Below, in pieces: positions 23,177 through 31,528 of a DNA stretch of 43,013 nt. The notes under the pieces were generated by a model. The model did not search any database. It saw only the letters and a program-made list of their open reading frames with translations, and was not told the origin of the DNA. The position numbers and the translations under genes were made by a program. Every line of letters starts with the position of its first letter. The stretch's first letter is position 1. Origin of the DNA: an uncultured Pseudanabaenaceae cyanobacterium (GTDB taxonomy: Bacteria > Cyanobacteriota > Cyanobacteriia > PCC-9006 > JAAUQQ01); contig CALECT010000178.1 in NCBI GenBank assembly GCA_937949725.1, positions 1-43,013 on the forward strand, given 5' to 3'.

Positions 23177-24904
23177 ATGATGAATCCTGAAGACTTAGAA
23201 ACGACTGTGCAACCCCATGGCTCCGAGGCAGAGCAGCCAAATAATGGCGCTGGGGCGTCAGTAGCGGACCATTCTGCGCCTGAAGAACAGGCTGAAGCTA
23301 GTCAGGCGGTTGAGTCTTCCAGCGAAGACTTGAGCCAAGTTTCAGTCGATGACCTCACCGCTCAGAAGCAAGCGATTAAGGCGGAACTGGATGAGTTGGC
23401 TCGTCAGCGGGACGATGTGGCCCAGGAATTGGAGACCAAGCAGGCATCGCTGCAAACGGTTTTAGAAGATGGCTTAGTCATCTTTAAACAACGCCAAGAA
23501 GAACTCCAGCGAAATGTGGAGCAGTTGGAGCGTCGCCGGGAGTCGATCCGCAAGGAAATGCGTGAGAACTTTGTGGGCACCTCTCAGGATTTAGCTCTGC
23601 GGGTCCAAGGTTTTAAGGACTATCTCGTTGGAAGCCTTCAAGACTTGGCTTCCACGGCGGACAAGCTGGAGCTCGTGCGCGACAATCGCCAATTTCAGCC
23701 CTCTCCCCAGGACAATACTGCGGCAACCGATGGCGAAAAGCAGGCCTTGCCCCTGCCGGAATTTGCCCAAAAGACCGATGTGGAGCAGGAACAGCAGATC
23801 CGCGACCTGCTAGAGCGCTATCGCACTAGCCCGGACTACTACGGTCCCCCCTGGCAGTTGCGCCGCACCTTTGAGATTGTCCATGAGGATGCGGTGTCCA
23901 AGTGGTTCTTTGACCAAGGCGGTCGCGGTGCTCTGCGGACGCTGGGTAGCCGCTTGCAAAATATTTTGGTGGCCTCTTCGGCGATCTCGGTGCTGAACGA
24001 GTTCTATGGCGATCGCGTCTGCGCCCTCATCCTGGCCAATAGCCCGGAGCGACTCGGTGACTGGCGACGGGGCCTGCAAGAATGCCTCGGTGTCTCCCGC
24101 CAAGACTTCGGTCCCAATCAGGGCATCGTCCTATGCGAATCGCCTGAAGTCCTCGCCCAGCGGGCAGAGCGGATGCTCCAAGTCGGGGATTTGCCCCTGG
24201 TCATTCTTGATGAGAGCGAGATGTTGGTGGACGTGGCTCTGTTGCGTTTCCCCCTCTGGATCGCCTTTGCCCCCGACCCTTCTAAGCCTCGTCCCTCCTA
24301 CGACGATGGCTTCGGCCCGGAGCGCCAAGACCCTAAGGGCGGGGGTCTATTTGATGCGGGACCAGATAACTTATTTGAGCGCGCCTTTGGCAGTTTAGGC
24401 CTAGGTCGCGAAGAGGATCCTCGCGGTGGCTACGGTGGCCAGGATCCCTATGCTCAGCCTCGATATGATCAAGGCGGCTATGGCCAGCAGCAAGGTTATG
24501 GCCAATCCAACTATGGCCAGTCTGGCTATCCTGCGCAGAATTCAGGGCAAGGCAGCTACGACCAAGACCGCTATAACCAGGGCGGTGGCTATGAGCAGCC
24601 CGGTGCCAATCAGGCAGGTTCTGGCTCCCAGAACTATGGCCAGGGGAATGCCAGTGGAAATGGCCAAGCGGGCTATAGCCAAGATCAATATGGTCGCGAT
24701 CGTAACGATGGCTACGGCCAAGCTCCTCAGGGGAAAGGCTCCCAAGCTCAAGGCTCGGCTCAGTCCTACGGTGATGAATATGGTGCTCGACGGGAGCCCC
24801 GCCGCAGTCGTTATAGTGAGAGTGAGCAATCAGATCGCTATGGCCGCGATTCCTCTGGAAGCTTGCGAAGCAATCGCAATGACGAGAGTGATGATTGGCT
24901 GTAA
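23177..24904 (+). CDS. DUF3086 protein with FUS-like low-complexity tail
   Basis: A 575-aa protein in four parts. Residues 1-55 are acidic and disordered. Residues 61-130 form a coiled coil (QKQAIKAELDELARQRDDVA, LEQLERRRESIRKEMREN-type heptads). Residues about 205-370 match the cyanobacterial DUF3086 domain (LLERYRTSPDYYGPPWQLRR, TFEIVHEDAVSKWFFDQGGR, then LQNILVASSAISVLNEFYGD). From 411 to the end is a Gly/Tyr/Gln/Ser/Asn tail with about 18 Tyr, mostly as GYG, NYGQ or SYDQ, turning Arg/Ser-rich near 540-570. This composition is that of prion-like phase-separating domains such as FUS. No signal peptide. Function of DUF3086 is unknown; neighbours suggest an envelope link. Confidence 0.85.
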   Translation: MMNPEDLETTVQPHGSEAEQPNNGAGASVADHSAPEEQAEASQAVESSSEDLSQVSVDDLTAQKQAIKAELDELARQRDDVAQELETKQASLQTVLEDGLVIFKQRQEELQRNVEQLERRRESIRKEMRENFVGTSQDLALRVQGFKDYLVGSLQDLASTADKLELVRDNRQFQPSPQDNTAATDGEKQALPLPEFAQKTDVEQEQQIRDLLERYRTSPDYYGPPWQLRRTFEIVHEDAVSKWFFDQGGRGALRTLGSRLQNILVASSAISVLNEFYGDRVCALILANSPERLGDWRRGLQECLGVSRQDFGPNQGIVLCESPEVLAQRAERMLQVGDLPLVILDESEMLVDVALLRFPLWIAFAPDPSKPRPSYDDGFGPERQDPKGGGLFDAGPDNLFERAFGSLGLGREEDPRGGYGGQDPYAQPRYDQGGYGQQQGYGQSNYGQSGYPAQNSGQGSYDQDRYNQGGGYEQPGANQAGSGSQNYGQGNASGNGQAGYSQDQYGRDRNDGYGQAPQGKGSQAQGSAQSYGDEYGARREPRRSRYSESEQSDRYGRDSSGSLRSNRNDESDDWL

Positions 24905-25163
24905 CGCTTGACTCACTCGTGAAGAATCAGAGTTTAATGGCACAGGTCTTCTCAAAGAGCTTTGACAAGCTTTGATCCCCATTGGTCTATGTAGATGCTG
25001 TGGAAATATAAGATGTATAGACCGCCTGTATCCTTCGTCTTTTCCCTCGCCCCAGATATGCTTTGCGACTTAGCGCAAAAAAAATTGTTTAGGGGGTGTG
25101 ATCCTGGGTCGTAACGGGCTAGAATTTAGCTCACTTGTTAAAAATTGTAAATCTTTGCCCACC

Positions 25164-25811
25164 ATGCTGACCGCAATATTTTCTGCTTTCGGCCTGATTT
25201 TGGTCGCTTATCTCTTTGGCTCCCTGCCAACGGGATATCTGGCTGGGCGTCTCCTAGGAGGTTTCGATATCCGTGAGCGGGGATCAGGCTCCACTGGAAC
25301 AACAAACGTCCTGCGCAACTTGGGAAAAGGGCCTGCGATCGTCGTGTTGCTAATCGATGTGTTGAAGGGAGTTGCGGCGGTAGTTATGGCGCGATCGCTC
25401 TTCTCTCTGCTCACCGCTGATGTCCTAGGGGCTGATGCTTTCCTAGAAGCGGTGGTTGCCTTGGCGGCTCTAGCGGCAGTGTTAGGTCACAGTGCTCCGG
25501 TTTGGCTCGGATTTCGAGGTGGAAAATCCGTGGCAACCGGTTTGGGGACTTTGGCAGCGATGGCATGGCCTGTTGCGCTGGGAGCCTTCCTAGGCTTTGT
25601 TCTGACCTTGGCGGTTTCACGCATTGTTTCCCTCTCTTCCATTGTGGCTGCAACGCTAGCGCTAGCGCTTCCCATGGTCCTGGGCTTTCCTGTTGCTTAT
25701 CAGCTCTTTGGCCTTGCAGGTGGCATCTACGTCATTTGGCGTCACCGCAGCAACGTCTCTCGCTTATTGGATGGCACTGAACCGAAGATTGGTCAGAAGG
25801 CTGTGGCTTAA
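25164..25811 (+). CDS. plsY: Glycerol-3-phosphate acyltransferase PlsY
   Basis: A 215-aa polytopic inner-membrane enzyme transferring acyl from acyl-phosphate to glycerol-3-phosphate, the first step of phospholipid synthesis. Motifs: LFGSLPTGYLAGRL (18-30), GSGSTGTTNVLR (40-51) and APVWLGFRGGKSVATGLG, all conserved in PlsY. The start is ATG 25164 at the membrane-helix N-terminus; the frame extends 22 residues upstream, but those residues (GLEFSSLVKNCKSLP) look like leader DNA. An AT-rich promoter region precedes it. A strong terminator follows at 25886-25922. The location next to MlaE/DUF3119/DUF3086 groups lipid-related genes, though the 258-bp gap suggests its own promoter. Confidence 0.93.
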   Translation: MLTAIFSAFGLILVAYLFGSLPTGYLAGRLLGGFDIRERGSGSTGTTNVLRNLGKGPAIVVLLIDVLKGVAAVVMARSLFSLLTADVLGADAFLEAVVALAALAAVLGHSAPVWLGFRGGKSVATGLGTLAAMAWPVALGAFLGFVLTLAVSRIVSLSSIVAATLALALPMVLGFPVAYQLFGLAGGIYVIWRHRSNVSRLLDGTEPKIGQKAVA

Positions 25812-25885
25812 TCGTCAAGGCCCCGCTCAGTTTCACTCGAAGGTGAGCAAGTGGCACTGAAGTTTTGACAATTTAGGCAAAGACT

Positions 25886-25922
25886 AAAGCCCCTGGAGAT
25901 GAGCACCATCTCCAGGGGCTTT
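25886..25922 (+). terminator. plsY terminator
   Basis: Perfect 16-bp stem AAAGCCCCTGGAGATG (25886-25901) with CATCTCCAGGGGCTTT (25907-25922), loop AGCAC, 74 bp past the plsY stop. The T-run is short. Confidence 0.8.
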
Positions 25923-26531
25923 CCTGTGGGAGCCCTTCGGGCCTGTTTAATGTTGCGGTTGTCAGGTTGTTATACCGACTCTGGTGCCGCGACCCCAATC
26001 CCCAGAAGTTGACCTGCTGTAGGGGCCAGCCAATTAGGATTTACGATTAGTTCGTTGAGTCTGAGGGCAGTTGTTTAGCCATGACAGTTGTCGCTCCCAC
26101 TGAGTTGTAAAGGCGAGAGAGTTGCGATCGCGACTGAGTGGGAGCTAGCGGACTCATCTATGGCTTGGGACTGGCAGATCTCCGAACGTCTATTGTCGAA
26201 AACCTTGTCACTTGGTTGATCTCGCAAGCTGTAAGCGTGACCGGGACTTGGACCCTGGTTTTTTAGAGGGAGATACCGCCCAGGGGTTCGTGACCCATCT
26301 TTTAATAGGGGCTCCTGTCCCTCTAACCCTCTGTAATCAAGGCTTTTACAATCACTTTGGTGCATCACCAATGACTCAGCTTTACTTTGAACTGAGTTCT
26401 TGGGATGAAAACAAAATCTTTTGCTGCTAATCCAGTTGGTGGCTCAACCGAGCCGGTGGGAATGCTAGAGGAAGGCCAGCCTATTGCCCCTCTCCTCTAG
26501 TAACCCTGCAAGCCTCATCGTCCGTCTTTCG
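25923..26531. other. Intergenic region with two long-range inverted repeats
   Basis: No credible gene. Two inverted repeats stand out: GCTCCCACT (26093-26101) with AGTGGGAGC (26137-26145), spanning a HIP1 site, and TTAGAGGGA (26263-26271) with TCCCTCTAA (26318-26326), which encloses further G/C-rich inverted stretches (26280-26315). They look like dispersed hairpin elements; no second copy is seen here. Confidence 0.5.
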
Positions 26532-27356
26532 CTAGCGCTGTCCCAACTCCTGGGAGCGTAGCCAAGCTGACCGTACTGCATCGATTAACGCCGCGCGAAA
26601 GCCCCCCCGCTCCAGGGCTGAGACACCTGCAATGGTTGTTCCCCCAGGGCTAGTGACTTGATCTTTCAATTGCGCAGGATGCTGTCCCGTCTGTTTGAGA
26701 AGCTCAGCGGTGCCTAGAACCGTCTCCAAGGCCAGCTGATGGGCTGTTCCTCTAGGAAGGCCAGCAGAGACCCCTCCGTCCGCTAAAGCCTCTACCATGA
26801 GGGCCACATAGGCGGGGCCAGAGCCTGATAGCCCAGTGACAGCGTCCATCAGGCTTTCTGGGACTTCGACAACGGAGCCAATGGTGGAAAAAATCTGTCG
26901 GGCTTGGTCAAGATGCTCTTGTTTGGCATGGGCTCCCGGCGCGATCGCCGTACAGCCCGCTCCAACTATAGCCGGGGTATTGGGCATGGCACGGATGATG
27001 GGCTGCTGGTCAAACGCTGTCTGTAGCGTTTTGAGAGGGGTTCCAGCAAGGATTGACACTACCAGTTGGTGCTGCATCTCTGATTGCTGTTGCTCGTCCA
27101 ACTGACTTTCCAGTTGAGCAGCAACTGCTCCAAAGACCTGAGGTTTGATAGCTAACAGTAGAACGTCTGCCTGGGCAGCTTCGCAGTTGTTATCTGTAAC
27201 CTGAACGCCGTACTGCGCTTTGAGCTCATTGCGGCGCTTCTCCCAGGGCTCGCTAACTAATACGTCGTCAGCCTTGTAGCGTCCTTGCTCCAATAGCCGA
27301 GACAGGATTGCGGTGCCCATTACACCACCGCCAATTAAGCCAAGTTGGGGAGCCAT
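26532..27356 (-). CDS. proC: Pyrroline-5-carboxylate reductase
   Basis: A 274-aa enzyme making L-proline from pyrroline-5-carboxylate with NAD(P)H. The Rossmann start LGLIGGGVMGTAILSRLLEQ holds the GxGxxG-type loop. VLLLAIKPQVFGAV, VSILAGTPLKTL and IIRAMPNTPAIVGAGCTAI follow, and the C-terminal dimer helix shows DAVTGLSGSGPAYV and the signature VTSPGGTTIAGVSALERGGF. Full length. It is downstream of SepF in the minus-strand cluster, but a clear terminator and 440 bp separate them, so it is probably transcribed on its own. The sepF-proC neighbourhood is common in cyanobacteria. Confidence 0.95.
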   Translation of the reverse strand: MAPQLGLIGGGVMGTAILSRLLEQGRYKADDVLVSEPWEKRRNELKAQYGVQVTDNNCEAAQADVLLLAIKPQVFGAVAAQLESQLDEQQQSEMQHQLVVSILAGTPLKTLQTAFDQQPIIRAMPNTPAIVGAGCTAIAPGAHAKQEHLDQARQIFSTIGSVVEVPESLMDAVTGLSGSGPAYVALMVEALADGGVSAGLPRGTAHQLALETVLGTAELLKQTGQHPAQLKDQVTSPGGTTIAGVSALERGGFRAALIDAVRSAWLRSQELGQR

Positions 27357-27674
27357 GCGCCAAAGAAATGAAGGTTGAAGGTTGCTCGGTCAACAGTTTG
27401 CGGGCCGAGTCCTAGCTATTAAACCCCAAAGCGTTCCTCCATATCGCAGTAAAGGCTGCATTTGTATTAGCAATTGGATCAGCAACTCTCTTGAAGCGAC
27501 AACCATTGTGACTTTTACCCCTGTTCTTGCTCTAAACAGTTGCTTTTCATACCCGTCAGTGGTGAAAACACGGTTCCAAAAGAGCTTCAGGCTTTCTTTT
27601 ACGTCGATATTGCTCTACGGCGGTCATTTACGGGGAGGCTTTGATGCTTTTTTAGGGAACCAAACCAAAATAAA
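27357..27674. other. Intergenic region upstream of proC
   Basis: Moderately AT-rich gap with no gene; it should contain the proC promoter. No strong inverted repeat other than the sepF terminator at its far end. Confidence 0.4.
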
Positions 27675-27701
27675 AGCGGAATGGGCAAAGCCCATTCCGC
27701 T
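27675..27701 (-). terminator. sepF terminator
   Basis: Perfect 12-bp stem AGCGGAATGGGC (27675-27686) with GCCCATTCCGCT (27690-27701) and loop AAA. On the minus strand it is followed by TTTTATTTTGG. It lies 97 bp past the sepF stop. Confidence 0.85.
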
Positions 27702-27798
27702 GAAATACTCTGATTCGAGGTTCCTTAGCACCCAGTCCTTGCAGGAATTCTGGAGTGATAATGGGCTCCAACTGGAGCCCAGGTGCTGCATTACCCTG

Positions 27799-28401
27799 TT
27801 ACTGGGCGATGGGCATTTGCTCGTTAGCCCAGGCTGGAGCTGGGGTTTGAGCGATGGGCTGCTGCTGAGGAGCTTCCATGGGGGCAGGAGCGCCATCTTC
27901 TTGCTGGGTAACCACTGCAACGCAGTTGGGGGTGAAGAGAAAGATGCTCTCGCCGACGCGCTCCTGGTGACCGTCGATGGCGTAAGTTCCACCTGCAACA
28001 AAATCCACAGCGCGCTGGGCTTGGTCGGGGTCCATCAAGGTGAGGTTGAGAACCACAGACTTACGCTCACGCAGGGCTTGAATCGCCTGGGGCATTTCTT
28101 CGAAGGAGCGGGGCTCCATCACCACAACTTCAGAGAGACCGTTGATTGTGCCAGGCATGCCAATCACATTGCTCATGGAGGAACCAATATTGGTGGTCAT
28201 CATCGTAGAAGTGGGGCGGGTTTCACGGGTACGGCGGCGGCTGCGGGAGTCATCTTCGATGACGGGAGCAGCAGCAGGAACGTTCTCTTCTTGGTAGAGG
28301 TTCTGATACTCCTCACCACCATCCATTTCGTCGTACTCGTAGTCGTACTCCATACCTTCTTGGAGACCAACGAAGTCACGCAGTTTGTTGAAAATCGACA
28401 C
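27799..28401 (-). CDS. sepF: Cell division protein SepF (Cdv2)
   Basis: A 200-aa FtsZ-anchoring protein. It opens with the membrane-targeting amphipathic helix [16 protein letters not shown], then an acidic Tyr-rich linker ([20 protein letters not shown]), an Arg-rich segment, and the SepF beta/alpha core from about 87: [60 protein letters not shown], then [14 protein letters not shown]. The tail is Pro/Gln/Ala-rich. The start is GTG (28399-28401) with GGAG eight nt upstream. In cyanobacteria SepF recruits and bundles FtsZ at midcell. It is transcribed with pipY upstream at 446 bp distance, so probably from its own promoter. Confidence 0.95.
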   Translation of the reverse strand: MSIFNKLRDFVGLQEGMEYDYEYDEMDGGEEYQNLYQEENVPAAAPVIEDDSRSRRRTRETRPTSTMMTTNIGSSMSNVIGMPGTINGLSEVVVMEPRSFEEMPQAIQALRERKSVVLNLTLMDPDQAQRAVDFVAGGTYAIDGHQERVGESIFLFTPNCVAVVTQQEDGAPAPMEAPQQQPIAQTPAPAWANEQMPIAQ

Positions 28402-28847
28402 GGTTCACACTCCAGTAAAACTCAGTAAATGCTCAAGTAGGTGCAAGGCTGCACGTTCGGACCAGCATTGAACTAGGGACAAATGCAAATGCAGCGAGAG
28501 AGAGGCGAAAGACAGAAGACTTGCAGCTAAAGATGCACCCTATCTTTAAAACTGGGAAGATTATGTTACAAATCTTCACCGTCCCGTCTTTTTACGGTTC
28601 TTTCGAAGCCCTGCGTTAGGGTATCTCAGTTGCTGAGAAAACTCCAGCCCTAGCTATCAAAAACCCAAAAATAAAGTTTGTTGGGCGTTAGTTAACCCGC
28701 CAATTTCATTTGAGGTGAAAGCGAACCTGTGGGAGTGCAGGCTCTAATTCCACGGCTGTTTGAGAGCGTTGATAGCCCACATATAACCAGTTCATCCCAG
28801 GTGCGAGACCATCCTATCCATGCCCCCATTGGGTGACAAGTAGGGAA
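28402..28847. other. Intergenic region between sepF and pipY
   Basis: A 446-bp gap holding the sepF promoter, with an AT-rich patch at 28550-28600 and an inverted-repeat-like AGTTGCTGAGAAAACT near 28628. No gene recognised. Confidence 0.4.
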
Positions 28848-29543
28848 CTAACCCCTCGCTCCAAAGATGGTCTGGCCCAACCTCACTAGGGTTGAACCCG
28901 CTTGAACAGCCAAGGAATAATCCCCGGACATTCCCATTGACAATTGCTTCATTGCCATATTAGTACATCCGAGGCGTTTTGCTTCAGTTGTAATTAATTC
29001 AGCGAGTTCACGGTTCTCCTGGAAGATTTTTAACGCATTTGCGTCGCTTGAGGACAATGGCGGGATCGTCATCAGTCCTTCTACTTGTATGTGATGATAC
29101 TCACATATACGTGGAATTGCTGTCAATAAGTCCTGGGGTTCCAAGCCTGTTTTGCTTGGGTCAGAACGATGTTTGACTTGGAAGCATATCTTAGGGCAGC
29201 GATCGCACTCCTTGGAGATGCGATTGATACGGTCTGCAAGTTTTAAACTATCGACGGAATGGATCCAATCGAAGGTTTCTACCGCTTTTCTCGCTTTGTT
29301 GCTTTGCAACTGTCCTATTAAATGCCAAGTGATGTCTGTGAGGTCGGTCAGTTGTGCCTGCTTCTCCATGGCTTCCTGGACCCGATTTTCGCCAAAGTCC
29401 CGTTGCCCCGCAGCATAGGCTGCCCGAACATGCTCGGCGCTGCGAGTTTTGCTCACTGCGATTAGCTTCACGCTCGGAGGCAATTCCTGCCGGAGTTGCG
29501 CTAAGCGTTGGGCGATTCCTGGAGCATCAACGGTCTCGGTCAT
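28848..29543 (-). CDS. pipY: PLP homeostasis protein PipY (YggS/PLPBP family)
   Basis: A 231-aa single-domain TIM-barrel protein binding pyridoxal phosphate, involved in vitamin B6 and amino-acid homeostasis. The PLP lysine is Lys32 in LIAVSKTRS; other hallmarks are FGENRVQEAMEK, WHLIGQLQSNKARK, VEGLMTIPPL, LSMGMSGDYSLAVQAGST and VRLGQTIFGAR at the C-terminus. ATG 29543 (MTETVDAPG) is preferred over 29579, which only adds a Pro-rich stretch. In Synechococcus elongatus pipX and pipY form an operon; here pipX ends 143 bp upstream on the same strand, so the name follows context as well as family. Confidence 0.93.
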   Translation of the reverse strand: MTETVDAPGIAQRLAQLRQELPPSVKLIAVSKTRSAEHVRAAYAAGQRDFGENRVQEAMEKQAQLTDLTDITWHLIGQLQSNKARKAVETFDWIHSVDSLKLADRINRISKECDRCPKICFQVKHRSDPSKTGLEPQDLLTAIPRICEYHHIQVEGLMTIPPLSSSDANALKIFQENRELAELITTEAKRLGCTNMAMKQLSMGMSGDYSLAVQAGSTLVRLGQTIFGARG

Positions 29544-29686
29544 GGTCGGTGAGAAAGGAAGGGGCGGGGAAATTGGCAAGCGAAAGTTGCTGGGGCAATT
29601 TAAAGTCCAACTTGACTGAAAAGTCAGGATTATTGGGAAATTGCCTGGAGCTGCTCGTGTGAACTCAGGAGTTGAGCATAGATGGC

Positions 29687-29953
29687 TTAGAACAGAGTTT
29701 TGTAGGTCTGCTGCAGATTGCGAAAAGCTTCTAAATTAGGGTCTCGGCGCAGAACCCGAATGCGCCCTTCGACTAATCCCCTTGCATCGCTACGAGTCAG
29801 GGGAGCAAACTGCAAATTTGCCCCATCATTCGTGACGATGAAAAATAGCCGCTGGGCATAGAGCGTGGCGAAGAGGGTTTGGCTATCTTCAAGTTTGCAA
29901 ACACTGAACAGCATTCCAAAGTTTGGATGGGTCAGGTAGTTTTCGATGTTCAT
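29687..29953 (-). CDS. pipX: PII-interacting protein X
   Basis: An 88-aa cyanobacterial regulator: MNIENYLTHPNFGMLFSVCK, then LFATLYAQRLFFIVT, LQFAPLTRSDARGLVEGRIR and the C-terminal helices LRRDPNLEAFRNLQQTYKTL. The Tudor-like N-domain sequence and the two helices match PipX. PipX co-activates NtcA when 2-oxoglutarate is high and is sequestered by PII when nitrogen is sufficient. Length is right for the family. It precedes pipY as in Synechococcus. The upstream region (29954-30187) shows no clear NtcA box. Confidence 0.95.
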   Translation of the reverse strand: MNIENYLTHPNFGMLFSVCKLEDSQTLFATLYAQRLFFIVTNDGANLQFAPLTRSDARGLVEGRIRVLRRDPNLEAFRNLQQTYKTLF

Positions 29954-30187
29954 GGATTCGAAACGGCTTAGAGCTAGAGATAGCAGGTAACAGTGCTGGG
30001 ACAGTTTGGCCGAATGGACAATTGACTGTTCTAAAATCCTGGACTTGCATTCCTGATGGCCATGACCACTGGCATTTCATGGGAAAACAGGTCAAATCAG
30101 TTGCTAGAGCTATTGTCCGCGATCTTGGCTCTTCTCTCGATCAAATTTTGGGGAAAACGCTAAATTTTGGCGTTGTTCCATGGAGCC

Positions 30188-31270
30188 CTAGGGTTCTCCA
30201 CCGATGATCAACCGCAGGCTACAAAAAAATGCAAGTCCAGCAATCGCAACCCAGTCACGTCCCTTCAACGTCAGGTCATGCCACTGGACGCGGTGGCGGT
30301 TTGGACTGGTGAAACCGCGTACCTGCATTGCATTGGCTGCCTGGGAGGCTCGCAGGAGGAGGTTCTCGATTAGGCGTTCAGCAACGGTGAGCCAGACGCG
30401 AACGCTGCGTTTGATGCCAAGTTTTTTCCAGTTAATGGCACGGGTCCAGATGGAACGACCCAGGTTTTGGACTTCTTCCAGGACAAGGGGAATGTAGCGC
30501 AGGGCCAGGGTGAGGGTGAGGGCAATTTCCGTGACGGGGAGCTTGAGGTAACGCAGCGGCAGCATTAGATCTTCAAGCCCCGCCGTGATTTCTTCGGGGG
30601 CTGTGGTGAGGAGGTAGAGGTTCGTGCTGTAGATCAGAGTGAAAATCAGGGTGCTGACACGAATGCCAAGGTCTAAGGTGCGCCGAGTCAGGGTAAAAGG
30701 CCCTTGTTTAAACAGGACGTATTGGTAGTCGCTAGCTGGGGGCAAGGGAGCCTTGGTGGGATCAAGAGGAGCTGATTTTTTTGCCCAGGGAAAGAACTTT
30801 TTGATGAAACTAGAATTTTGCTCCCCTGCCTTTTCTGGTGGATTTGGAATCTGTTCGGCTGCGTTGGAGGCTGTCTCTTCTCCTGCCTCTGGTGTTTGGC
30901 CCTTGGCTTCAGAGTCTTTTTTAAGAGGGATTTGAGAAGCTGGACCATCCAGGCTGAGGCTGGGGATGGCGCGGGGCTGATGCTCGACTAGGAGTCCGTC
31001 GGGGGCGATCGCGGTCATTACAAAAATCAAGCTGCACAAGGTCAGCAGCCAACCCATTTGTTGCTTCCAGACCCGTAGGGGAATGCGAGCGATGAGGGTG
31101 AGCAGCATGAGCAGCAGCACCAGGACAATGCGCCAGTAAGCATTGGCGAGCAGCGGCGTGAGTAAAAAACCCATCAGCCAAAACAATTTGACCCTGGGAT
31201 CAAGACGATGAAGCCAGGTGACTGGCTGCTCTAAATAGAGGCCCAGGGGAAGGGCTCGCAAGATATCCAT
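30188..31270 (-). CDS. EcfT/CbiQ-like transporter membrane protein with large insert
   Basis: A 360-aa multi-pass protein of the ECF transporter T-component family. N-terminal part: LHRLDPRVKLFWLMGFLLTP, helices to about residue 90. A hydrophilic insert of about 95 residues (95-190, rich in Glu/Ala/Pro/Lys) is followed by helices at 200-262 and the coupling segment with ALRYIPLVLEEVQNLGRSIW and RASQAANAMQVRGF, the latter a good second Ala-Arg-Gly-type motif; the first is degraded (LGRSIW). No ECF ATPase or S component is in the window, so it may couple to distant subunits or have a separate role. It lies between der and pipX on the same strand. Confidence 0.88.
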   Translation of the reverse strand: MDILRALPLGLYLEQPVTWLHRLDPRVKLFWLMGFLLTPLLANAYWRIVLVLLLMLLTLIARIPLRVWKQQMGWLLTLCSLIFVMTAIAPDGLLVEHQPRAIPSLSLDGPASQIPLKKDSEAKGQTPEAGEETASNAAEQIPNPPEKAGEQNSSFIKKFFPWAKKSAPLDPTKAPLPPASDYQYVLFKQGPFTLTRRTLDLGIRVSTLIFTLIYSTNLYLLTTAPEEITAGLEDLMLPLRYLKLPVTEIALTLTLALRYIPLVLEEVQNLGRSIWTRAINWKKLGIKRSVRVWLTVAERLIENLLLRASQAANAMQVRGFTSPNRHRVQWHDLTLKGRDWVAIAGLAFFCSLRLIIGGEP

Positions 31271-31528
31271 GGTTTGCTGCTGGGTCTGCTTTTAGGCGTT
31301 TGTCTGGATTGGGAAGTGCTGCCCTGACAGAGGCGGACTTGTTTATCCCATGGGAGTCCAGAGCAATGCGCTTGCCCATTCTAGTAGGCTGCTTTGATTT
31401 CGGTAGGCTGATATGAGGTCGGCTTGAATAGGTCTGAGGCTTACTTAGCCTCAGTTCAAATGGTCTGCTGTTGGCAAACTTTGGAGACATTGACTGGTTA
31501 AATTAACGGTCGCTGAATTGCGCGATCG

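Noticed and set aside
24426..24911. 161-aa plus frame over the DUF3086 tail
   Set aside because: It is a frame-shifted reading of the repetitive tail (Met/Ala-rich), not a second gene.
27382..28428. 348-aa plus frame over sepF
   Set aside because: Antisense to SepF; the translation has no domain and crosses the sepF terminator.
29954..30187. Possible NtcA box upstream of pipX
   Set aside because: No GTA-N8-TAC with a suitably spaced -10 element was found.
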